Source: Saprospiraceae bacterium
GTDB taxonomy: Bacteria > Bacteroidota > Bacteroidia > Chitinophagales > Saprospiraceae
Length of the DNA stretch: 24,141 nt
Direction of reading: 5' to 3'
Assembly (NCBI GenBank): GCA_020852155.1
Contig: JADZBJ010000048.1
Coordinates: 1 to 24,141, forward strand
In this document: one piece after another, positions 8,398 through 14,135 of the stretch
Numbering within the stretch: the stretch's first letter is position 1
How the letters are laid out: every line of letters starts with the position of its first letter
Position numbers and translations under genes: made by a program
Notes under the pieces: generated by a model
Told to the model about the DNA's origin: nothing
What the model saw: only the letters and a program-made list of their open reading frames with translations
Databases searched by the model: none

Positions 8398-8480
8398 GGT
8401 TGACAAATGTAACGAAAAATATTTTCTCTACGCCGCTTGAAGACGGGTTTTTTCTGTTAAAATTTGTCAGCATACTAAAA

Positions 8481-8517
8481 ACCCCGTTTGGCGACACGAA
8501 ATGTCGCCGAACGGGGT
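8481..8517 (-). terminator. Rho-independent terminator of the carboxynorspermidine synthase gene
   Basis: ACCCCGTTTGGCGACA (8481-8496) and TGTCGCCGAACGGGGT (8502-8517) form a 16-bp stem with one G-T type mismatch and a CGAAA loop. On the minus strand the stem is followed by GGGGTTTTTAG, a proper T-run, 41 bases past the stop codon at 8558. The stem is made from the same CGCCGAACGGGG word as the element at 3331-3433. Confidence 0.82.
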
Positions 8518-8548
8518 GAGCGTAGCATCGCCGAACGGGGTTGGGCGG
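8481..8548. repeat. Second CGCCGAACGGGG palindrome cluster
   Basis: The CGCCGAACGGGG core occurs inverted at 8481-8496, direct at 8504-8517, and direct again at 8529-8548 (ending GGGTTGGGCGG). The composition matches the element at 3331-3433. The terminator function above is embedded in it. Confidence 0.7.
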
Positions 8549-8557
8549 AACTGGTTA

Positions 8558-9769
8558 CTAATCCATTTGCAGGTCAATATCCTGGCGTTCGTGCCAGGGC
8601 AGGCCGTCTTTGTTGAGGCGCTCCATGAATGGGTCAGGGTTCATTTCCTCGACATTAAAGACGCCTTTCCCGGCCCATTTTCCTTCGAGAATCATGCGCG
8701 CGCCAATCATGGCAGGTACGCCGGTGGTGTAACTCACCGCCTGAGTGCCGGTTTCCTTGTAGGCATCTACGTGCGAGCAGTTGTTCCAGACGTAGTACGT
8801 ACGTTCTTTTCCGTCTTTCACACCTTTGATGCGGCAACCAATGCTGGTAAAACCGGTGTAATTTTCGCCTAATTCTTCCGGCGCAGGCAGCACGGCTTTC
8901 AGGAATTCCAGCGGAATAATATCCACGCCTTTGAACTTGACAGGCTCGATACCAGCCATACCGATGTTTTGAATCACGCGCAGGTGCGTCAGGTATTCCT
9001 GGCCGAAAGTCATCCAGAAGCGGGCGCGACGCAGCGTCGGGAAGTTTTTCACCAGGCTTTCCAGTTCCTCGTGATAAATGAGGTACGAGCGTTTCGGGCC
9101 AATTTCAGGATAGTCAATGTCTTTCCAGATTTCGTGCGGCTCGGTTTCGATCCAGCGGCCGTCCTGCCAGTATTTACCGCGTTGTGTCACCTCGCGGATA
9201 TTGATTTCAGGGTTAAAATTGGTGGCAAATGCCTTGCCGTGATTGCCGGCGTTAGCGTCAATGATGTCTAATTCGTGGATTTCATCGAAGTAGTGCTTGG
9301 CGGCGTAAGCCGTGTAAACAGACGTTACACCCGGATCAAAACCGCAACCGAGCAGGGCCATGATGCCTTTTTCGCGGAAGCGATCCTGATAAGCCCATTG
9401 CCAGGAGTATTCAAATTTGGCTTCGTCTTTAGGCTCGTAATTGGCCGTGTCCATGTAATTGACGCCGGTTTCGAGGCAAGCGTCCATGATGGGCAAATCC
9501 TGATAGGGCAGGGCGACATTGATGACCAATGAAGGCTGGAACTGGCGAATCAGCGCGACGGTTTCTGTCACGTTATCGGCATCAACGCGGGCTGTTTCTA
9601 TTTTTTTGCCGCCATAAGCAGCATAAATCGCATCGGCAATGGCGTCGCACTTGGATTGGGTGCGGGAGGCGAGCATAATATCGCCAAATATATCGCGGTG
9701 TTGGGCGCATTTGTACGCTACGACACGGCCTACGCCGCCAGCGCCGATAATGAGGACTTTATTGGACAT
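8558..9769 (-). CDS. Carboxynorspermidine/carboxyspermidine synthase (saccharopine dehydrogenase family)
   Basis: This 403-residue cytoplasmic enzyme begins with a Rossmann dinucleotide motif (IIGAGGVGRVV, glycines at 9-14) followed by the ASRT strand end typical of NADP binding. The motifs GCGFDPGVTSVY (141-152), DANAGNHGKAFATNF (171-185) and the ending PDPFMERLNKDGLPWH closely match my memory of Vibrio carboxynorspermidine dehydrogenase (about 414 residues). It does not match lysine-forming saccharopine dehydrogenase. The reaction condenses L-aspartate semialdehyde with 1,3-diaminopropane or putrescine using NADPH. A decarboxylase (NspC type) then makes norspermidine or spermidine; that gene is not in the window. 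Which diamine is used cannot be told from sequence. The ATG lies directly before the nucleotide fold. It follows the unknown exported-protein gene by 102 bases and has its own promoter motif and terminator. Confidence 0.9.
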   Translation of the reverse strand: MSNKVLIIGAGGVGRVVAYKCAQHRDIFGDIMLASRTQSKCDAIADAIYAAYGGKKIETARVDADNVTETVALIRQFQPSLVINVALPYQDLPIMDACLETGVNYMDTANYEPKDEAKFEYSWQWAYQDRFREKGIMALLGCGFDPGVTSVYTAYAAKHYFDEIHELDIIDANAGNHGKAFATNFNPEINIREVTQRGKYWQDGRWIETEPHEIWKDIDYPEIGPKRSYLIYHEELESLVKNFPTLRRARFWMTFGQEYLTHLRVIQNIGMAGIEPVKFKGVDIIPLEFLKAVLPAPEELGENYTGFTSIGCRIKGVKDGKERTYYVWNNCSHVDAYKETGTQAVSYTTGVPAMIGARMILEGKWAGKGVFNVEEMNPDPFMERLNKDGLPWHERQDIDLQMD

Positions 9770-9811
9770 TATTGTTTGAATTAAAATTGATCAAGTTTGA
9801 AAAAGGGGGGG

Positions 9812-9819
9812 CAAAAATA
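9812..9819 (-). promoter_or_regulatory. -7 element before the carboxynorspermidine synthase gene
   Basis: The minus strand reads TATTTTTG, an exact TAnnTTTG match, about 43 bases before the ATG. No clear -33 TTG lies at the normal distance. A run of seven C (minus strand) lies just downstream, in the presumed leader. Confidence 0.4.
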
Positions 9820-9871
9820 GTGGAAAGCAATAGAACACATATCAGCGAAGTATTCCGTCGCGACAAGTCTG

Positions 9872-10462
9872 TTAATGGCCTGTTCCACGATCGCACTCAA
9901 TGCGCGCCTGAATGCCTGTGACGTTCAGGTCGGTATTGCCGCGCCAGACCATCACCCAGCCGCGTTCTTTGACGGCCCATGTGTTGTTGATGTATGGGTC
10001 GCGACAAGAAAGATAAATGACAAAGTTTTCTTCGTCGAAGGCCCAGCGTCCGCTATCCACCACCTTTTTGCGTGCATTCAGGATATCGAAGGTTTGATCG
10101 CCCCTGAAACGAAGCCATTTGTCCTGATAATTTTGAAAAATAGTGGAGTCGCTCGGTTGAAATACACCGACGAAATGCCAGTCGCCTTCTGTCATGAATG
10201 CCTTTCGGCTGGTGCTGGGTGGGGTCACTTTTTCGACCGGCACCTGAACGAGCCGCGGAACGCCTTTAATCTGTTTGATACCGGCCGTATCGGCGTTGTA
10301 GTCGCTGATATGCGCGCTTTTCCATTCGTAGCCGCTGTTGTTAAAGGTATTGGGGTCGGTGTATGGCGCCTGTGCCTGAGTTTCGGCGGGTTTTTTCAGG
10401 TTTTTGCAAGTCACATAGCCCAAAGACACGACGATCAGGGCTAATAAAATATTAAGTTTCAT
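9872..10462 (-). CDS. Small exported protein of unknown function (possible lipoprotein)
   Basis: I do not recognise a named family. The 196-residue protein starts MKLNILLALIVVSLGYVTCKN, a typical export signal. Cys19 could be lipidated, but Tyr at -3 is not a normal lipobox residue, so cleavage by signal peptidase I or a loose Bacteroidota lipobox are both possible. A low-complexity Pro/Thr/Asn segment follows (about 24-45). The C-terminal half (about 85-180) reads like a small beta-rich domain (DWHFVGVFQPSDSTIFQ, KWLRFRGDQTFDIL, GRWAFDEENFVIYLSC), reminiscent of lipocalin-like 'weight of evidence' domains in the phylum. That fold is a guess. An overlapping plus-strand frame (9875-10444) is rejected because it lacks these features. 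It sits between yraN and the polyamine gene on the same strand. Confidence 0.75.
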   Translation of the reverse strand: MKLNILLALIVVSLGYVTCKNLKKPAETQAQAPYTDPNTFNNSGYEWKSAHISDYNADTAGIKQIKGVPRLVQVPVEKVTPPSTSRKAFMTEGDWHFVGVFQPSDSTIFQNYQDKWLRFRGDQTFDILNARKKVVDSGRWAFDEENFVIYLSCRDPYINNTWAVKERGWVMVWRGNTDLNVTGIQARIECDRGTGH

Positions 10463-10491
10463 GCTAAAAGGATGGTGTAAAAAAAGTGCGG

Positions 10492-10522
10492 CAAAGGTAG
10501 GTCACAACAGGTGTGAATTTAA
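10492..10522 (-). promoter_or_regulatory. Putative promoter of the small exported protein gene
   Basis: The minus strand has TACCTTTG (10499-10492), an exact -7 match, with TTA (10522-10520) 20 bases upstream as a one-mismatch -33 element. The ATG is about 30 bases downstream. Confidence 0.45.
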
Positions 10523-10570
10523 GGGCATTAAGGATTGATTAAGACGATCTATACAAAGCGGTTGCTGCGC

Positions 10571-10972
10571 TCAGGTCGGGAAAAAAGCATCTTCAATATG
10601 CCTGATTTCAGGCGGATGGCGATCGTCAAGGATGATGGAAACGACATCAAAACGGATTTCCCAGTCGTAACCGATGCTTTCCATGTACAGGCCGGCTGTG
10701 CGTTGCAACAGATTGATTTTTTTCGCTGAAATGGCTTCTTCAGGGCCGCCAAAAGCATCATAGGCGCGGGTTTTGACTTCTACAAAAACCAGCAGTCGCT
10801 CATTTTCCCAGGCGATGATATCGAGTTCGCCGCGGCCGGAGCGCCAGTTTCTTTCGGCAATTTTCCAGCCTTTCTGGCGCAGCATTTCAGCGGCCAGGTC
10901 TTCACCCTGTTGTCCTTTGAGGAGGTGTGCCGCCGTGGGTTTTACCCCATTTTGGCGCGCTTGGCGATCCAT
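10571..10972 (-). CDS. yraN: YraN family (UPF0102) nuclease-fold protein
   Basis: This 133-residue protein has the length and motif order of the UPF0102 family: an N-terminal helix with KGQQGEDLAAEML (19-31), then RGELDIIA (47-54) and VFVEVKTR (62-69). Glu49/Asp51 and Glu65-x-Lys67 make up the PD-(D/E)XK nuclease-like site. The family resembles Holliday junction resolvases, but its cellular role is not settled. The start at 10972 overlaps the end of the DUF58 gene by 31 bases on the same strand, which suggests translational coupling. The next in-frame Met (30) would cut off the conserved GE motif, so the upstream ATG is preferred. Confidence 0.93.
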   Translation of the reverse strand: MDRQARQNGVKPTAAHLLKGQQGEDLAAEMLRQKGWKIAERNWRSGRGELDIIAWENERLLVFVEVKTRAYDAFGGPEEAISAKKINLLQRTAGLYMESIGYDWEIRFDVVSIILDDRHPPEIRHIEDAFFPT

Positions 10973-11886
10973 GTTTGCAGGATGGGTTTGAAGCCGCTGT
11001 TGATGTCGGCTTCGACGAAGTCAATGCGATACTGCAGGCAACGCATTTTCAATTGTTCCGTGAAGGCATTGACCTGTTTGGTGTAAAATTCCTTGACCTG
11101 ATTGGGCTGCAATTTTACCTGCTCGCCGTTTTCCATGTCCACGAAAACATAGGGGCGATTTTCAAATTCAAAATCCAGTTCCTTGCTTTTATCCGTGACG
11201 TGGAACAGCACGACCTCGTGCTTGGCGTAACGCAGGTGTTGCAGGGCAGAAAAAATTTCTTCTGCCTTGTCGGGCTGCTCCATCACATCGGTAAAAATGA
11301 TGACCATAGAGCGCCGGTGAATGGATTCTGCGATTTCGTGCAGGCAGGCCGCGAGGTTGGTCGTGCGGTTGAGTTGCGGATTTTCGATGCGTTGCGCCAG
11401 ATTGGTCAGCAGCAAACGGTAATTGGCGGTGCTGCTTTTCGGGCGGGTATGCACCCTGATTTCATCGTCGAACAAAGTCAGTCCGAAAGCATCGCGCTGG
11501 CTTCGAAGGGCGTTCATCAGCACGGCAGCCGATTGGGCGGCGAAGCAAAATTTGTTGTAGTATTTGTACTTGTCGGGGTTCTTCTCCTCCCACGGGTAGT
11601 ACATCGTACTCGAAGCATCCACGACAATCTGACAGCGCAAATTGGTTTCTTCTTCAAAGCGCTTGACAAACAGTTTGTCTGTGCGACCATAGACTTTCCA
11701 GTCCATGTTGCGCGTGCTTTCACCGACGTTATACAGCCGGTGTTCGGCAAATTCAACAGAAAAACCATGAAATGGACTGCGATGCAGCCCGACGATAAAA
11801 CCTTCGACGACTTGTTGCGCCAGCAATTCGAGATTGCTGCCCAGCGAACGTATGTCCTGCGATTCGAGTACTTGAGTAGATGCCAT
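10942..11886 (-). CDS. DUF58 domain-containing protein (von Willebrand A-like)
   Basis: This 314-residue protein lacks a signal peptide or membrane segment, so it is of the soluble type. The DUF58 signature is clear: GESTRNMDWKVYGRT (55-69), then KLFVKRFEEE (71-80), then the VWA-like strand IVVDASSTM (87-95). Asp90, Ser92 and Thr94 there could form a metal-binding MIDAS-type site. The second strand MVIIFTDVME also fits. DUF58 proteins usually work with a MoxR-type AAA ATPase in metal insertion or complex assembly. No MoxR gene lies in this window, so the partner would be elsewhere. It is the first gene of a minus-strand pair with yraN (31-base overlap) and is divergent from the conserved hypothetical gene at 12045. 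Confidence 0.92.
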   Translation of the reverse strand: MASTQVLESQDIRSLGSNLELLAQQVVEGFIVGLHRSPFHGFSVEFAEHRLYNVGESTRNMDWKVYGRTDKLFVKRFEEETNLRCQIVVDASSTMYYPWEEKNPDKYKYYNKFCFAAQSAAVLMNALRSQRDAFGLTLFDDEIRVHTRPKSSTANYRLLLTNLAQRIENPQLNRTTNLAACLHEIAESIHRRSMVIIFTDVMEQPDKAEEIFSALQHLRYAKHEVVLFHVTDKSKELDFEFENRPYVFVDMENGEQVKLQPNQVKEFYTKQVNAFTEQLKMRCLQYRIDFVEADINSGFKPILQTWIAKRAKMG

Positions 11887-11897
11887 GTTTAAGGCTG

Positions 11898-11905
11898 CAA
11901 AACTA
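11898..11905 (-). promoter_or_regulatory. -7 element before the DUF58-yraN pair
   Basis: The minus strand reads TAGTTTTG, an exact TAnnTTTG match, about 12 bases before the ATG. This implies a very short leader. No good -33 TTG is seen. Confidence 0.35.
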
Positions 11906-11995
11906 TCGAAAAATTTGCTTCTCCGCCCCTAAGGACAGTGATGAAAGTTGTTGTTTGGAGTGACAGGCATCACGATTAATGGACATCAACCAGAC

Positions 11996-12003
11996 TATGT
12001 TTG
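11996..12003 (+). promoter_or_regulatory. -7 element before the conserved hypothetical gene
   Basis: TATGTTTG matches TAnnTTTG, 41 bases before the ATG at 12045. TTA at 11976-11978 (17-base spacer) is the best -33 candidate. Confidence 0.38.
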
Positions 12004-12044
12004 TGTTCAAGTAACCAAAATTCTGTCACCTATTCCAATTTACT

Positions 12045-12455
12045 ATGTACCTGACATTTGATCCGGAAGAAACGATCGGCCACATACAGGATGCTTTTCA
12101 TGCGGATTTTCCGTATTTGAAAATTGCATTTTTTACCAAAAACCACGCTGAAAGCGAAGGCAATGTAGCAAAATTCATGATTAGCGACCGCGCTGTGAAA
12201 CTGGCAGATATGCCTAATTTCAAACACGACGGAACGATAAAAGTTGAAAAAAACCTGACGGCCGGAAAGTTTGAAAGCCAGGTATTGTCCCAAACAGGGC
12301 TTACCGTACAAGTGTTTAAAAAATCAGGCAATCAATGGCTGGAAACCACCCATTCTGATCACCTGACGCTGGCCGAAATCAATGAAAAAGCGCGCGAATA
12401 CGCCGAATATCAAAGCCCTTCCGACGGTCCGGTAGATTATCGCGACATGGATTGA
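12045..12455 (+). CDS. Conserved hypothetical protein, cytoplasmic
   Basis: I cannot name a characterised family. The 136-residue product has no signal peptide, no membrane helix and no metal-binding motif. The N-terminal half alternates hydrophobic strands and charged helices (GHIQDAFHADFPYLKIAFF at about 12-30). The middle is Lys-rich, with VEKNLTAGKFESQVL. The C-terminus is acidic (DYRDMD) and hydrophilic. The protein looks like a compact alpha/beta fold of a type found as a short conserved hypothetical in Bacteroidota. It lies 29 bases upstream of the CBS-domain gene in the same direction, so the two are likely co-transcribed. A role linked to that nucleotide-sensing protein is only a context guess. 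Confidence 0.8.
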   Translation: MYLTFDPEETIGHIQDAFHADFPYLKIAFFTKNHAESEGNVAKFMISDRAVKLADMPNFKHDGTIKVEKNLTAGKFESQVLSQTGLTVQVFKKSGNQWLETTHSDHLTLAEINEKAREYAEYQSPSDGPVDYRDMD

Positions 12456-12484
12456 CTTTTGAATCATCAACTACTCCTCCTTAT

Positions 12485-12943
12485 ATGACTCATTTGAATA
12501 TCAGTAAAAATGCTCCGATTTCCGATTTTATGACCATCAATCCGGTGGCTGTCTTGCCTACGGATAACATGATCAAAGTGCGGCAACTGATGGAAGAAAA
12601 CGAATTTCACCACCTGCCTGTCGTGGATGAAAAAGGTCTTTTGGTGGGCATGATTAGCTATTCGGATTACATGAAATCAGTCCACAACCTGTTTCATACT
12701 CAAATAGAAAGCGCTATTTCCGAGCGCTTCATGAATTCAGTGCTGGCTAAAGACGTGATGACGGCGCAATCCAGGCTAATTGCCTTGGATGCCCGTGCGA
12801 CACTGGAAGATGCCATCCGTCTGTTCCGGGCGAATCGTTTTCACGCCCTGCCAGTGGTCGGGAAAGGCTTCAAACTGGAAGGTATCGTCACGGCCCACGA
12901 CTTGCTGGTGCTGTTCAGCGACCATTTCCTGCACATTCATTAG
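12485..12943 (+). CDS. Tandem CBS domain protein
   Basis: This 152-residue protein consists of two CBS domains: about 10-66 (VRQLMEENEFHHLPVVDEKGLLVGMIS) and about 84-146 (KDVMTA at the start, then AIRLFRANRFHALPVV and LEGIVTAHDLL). The pair forms a Bateman module, which usually binds adenosine nucleotides or SAM and regulates a partner. No catalytic or transport domain is attached. The ATG at 12485 is chosen. An in-frame TTG at 12452 overlaps the previous stop codon and adds 11 Ser/Thr/Pro-rich residues without homology value. It shares direction and probably a transcript with the conserved hypothetical gene, and converges on ribonuclease Z. Confidence 0.9.
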   Translation: MTHLNISKNAPISDFMTINPVAVLPTDNMIKVRQLMEENEFHHLPVVDEKGLLVGMISYSDYMKSVHNLFHTQIESAISERFMNSVLAKDVMTAQSRLIALDARATLEDAIRLFRANRFHALPVVGKGFKLEGIVTAHDLLVLFSDHFLHIH

Positions 12944-12981
12944 CATACGCCCCAATACAGAGTGGCCTTGAACAAGGCGCG

Positions 12982-13023
12982 CCTGTAAATCCTTGAAAAT
13001 CTTCAAAATCATTTAAATCCAGG
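12982..13023. repeat. Degenerate AATCC array at the rnz 3' end
   Basis: The words GTAAATCC, GAAAATCT, CAAAATCA and TTAAATCC recur at 9-11 bases, and the outer ends TGTAAA...CC and GG..TTTACA are inverted. It is the reverse-complement style of the array at 8255-8306. It lies in the 81 bases between the CBS gene and the rnz stop codon, which falls at its edge. Confidence 0.45.
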
Positions 13024-13024
13024 T

Positions 13025-13930
13025 TTACACCGCCCACGTTTTTCCCTCTTCGGCCATTTCGACGGCTTCAAAAATGGTTTTTGCCTCGGCCAGGTGTTGC
13101 GCCGTATCGTCGTAACGCCCTGAAATATGCCCCAGCAACAGCCGTCCGACGCCTGCTTTGGCGGCTATGGTGGCTGCGTGTCGGGCTGTCGAGTGAAAGG
13201 AATACGCGGCCTGCTCTATGTGTTGATCTGTAAAGGTCGCTTCGTGGTACAGTAAATCAACGCCGCGTACGCACTCGGCTACGGTTTCGGAGTAGGCCGT
13301 ATCACTGCAAAATGCATATGAGCGCGGCGGCAACGGATCGAGGGTTAACTCGCTGTTGGGTACAATCTGCCCGTTGGGCATTTGATAATCGGCCCCGGCC
13401 TTAATGGCCGGAATGGCTGAAAAAGGAATATTCAGCGATTCGATTTTTTCGGGGCGCATGTTTCTGGCCTTGGGTTTTTCACGAAAAATCCAGCCGCTGG
13501 CCGCACAACGGTGCAGCAGTGGCACGCTCCAGACTTCTACGGTTTCGTTTTCAAAAACAATCTGGTGCTGATCGGCATTCACTTCGTGAAATTCGAGGGG
13601 GTAACTCATCCGAACGCCGCAAATCCGCAATGTCGTTTCGACCAACTCGCGCAATCCTGGCGGAGCGTACAGGGCCAGCGGTTCGGTACGTTTTTTCAAA
13701 CTCCAGTTGGTGATCAGTCCCATCAATCCGAACACGTGATCGCCGTGCAAGTGGCTGATAAAAATTTGCCGACAGGCGTCCACCTTGATTCTGTATTTGA
13801 AAATCTGCATCTGTGTGCCTTCGCCGCAATCCAGCAGGAATACGTGTTTGCCGGCTTCAAGCACCTGAGCCGTGAAATGACGGCCGTGAAAAGGCCCGCC
13901 CGATGATGTTCCTAATATGGTAACACGCAT
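13025..13930 (-). CDS. rnz: Ribonuclease Z
   Basis: This 301-residue metallo-beta-lactamase-fold endonuclease makes the 3' end of tRNA precursors lacking an encoded CCA. It begins MRVTILGTSSGGP, the family's standard N-terminus. For that reason the ATG at 13930 is chosen rather than the one at 13978, which would add 16 unrelated residues. The zinc motif is SHLHGDH (59-65: His60, His62, Asp64, His65). Later ligands appear in FCSDTAYSE (Asp), YHEATF and HSTARHA, and LLLGHISGRY supplies the last His. The length fits the short form (RNase Z of ~300 residues). The gene is alone on its strand here, convergent with the CBS gene and divergent from the FG-GAP cargo gene. Confidence 0.96.
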   Translation of the reverse strand: MRVTILGTSSGGPFHGRHFTAQVLEAGKHVFLLDCGEGTQMQIFKYRIKVDACRQIFISHLHGDHVFGLMGLITNWSLKKRTEPLALYAPPGLRELVETTLRICGVRMSYPLEFHEVNADQHQIVFENETVEVWSVPLLHRCAASGWIFREKPKARNMRPEKIESLNIPFSAIPAIKAGADYQMPNGQIVPNSELTLDPLPPRSYAFCSDTAYSETVAECVRGVDLLYHEATFTDQHIEQAAYSFHSTARHAATIAAKAGVGRLLLGHISGRYDDTAQHLAEAKTIFEAVEMAEEGKTWAV

Positions 13931-14026
13931 TGATGATGTGGTAATTTGATAATCGGATAATGGGGTATTATTTGCCAATTGAATACTTTTCCTTGTATTG
14001 AACGACTATCCGGCAAATGGTCATCT

Positions 14027-14034
14027 TACCTTTG
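14027..14034 (+). promoter_or_regulatory. -7 element before the FG-GAP cargo gene
   Basis: TACCTTTG is an exact TAnnTTTG match. The nearest upstream TTG (13998-14000) is 26 bases away, longer than normal. Transcription from here would begin near 14040, placing the inverted repeat at 14044-14085 at the very 5' end of the mRNA. Confidence 0.42.
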
Positions 14035-14043
14035 ACGCTGCTC

Positions 14044-14085
14044 AGAGGTTGTTTAAATTTCACTGCTGAATTTTAAACAACCTCT
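14044..14085. repeat. 14-bp perfect inverted repeat in the leader of the FG-GAP gene
   Basis: AGAGGTTGTTTAAA (14044-14057) pairs exactly with TTTAAACAACCTCT (14072-14085) around a 14-base centre. That centre continues the dyad imperfectly (TTTCA...TGAAT). It lies between divergent genes, so it is not a normal terminator position. It may be a mobile palindrome, a regulatory or mRNA-stabilising hairpin. Confidence 0.65.
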
Positions 14086-14135
14086 AACCCTGAAAAACGC
14101 TATACAGTTTCATTCACCATAATCAATAACGAACC

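Larger units (their letters stand above)
8142..8480. other. Gene-free stretch upstream of the beta-helix gene
   Basis: No convincing gene is present; the only open frame (8119-8355, +) has no family features. The stretch contains a degenerate GGATT repeat array (8255-8306), two adjacent short palindromes (8373-8397), and otherwise nothing I can name. It ends at the terminator of the carboxynorspermidine synthase gene. Confidence 0.6.

Noticed and set aside
9875..10444. 189-codon plus-strand open frame opposite the small exported protein
   Set aside because: It has no recognisable motif, whereas the minus-strand frame has a signal peptide, a promoter motif and a plausible domain. It is a shadow.
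10927..11892. 321-codon plus-strand open frame
   Set aside because: It is fully antisense to the DUF58 gene, whose family motifs are unmistakable.
12452..12484. TTG start of the CBS protein
   Set aside because: It adds 11 residues outside the CBS fold and overlaps the previous stop; the ATG at 12485 gives the normal family N-terminus.
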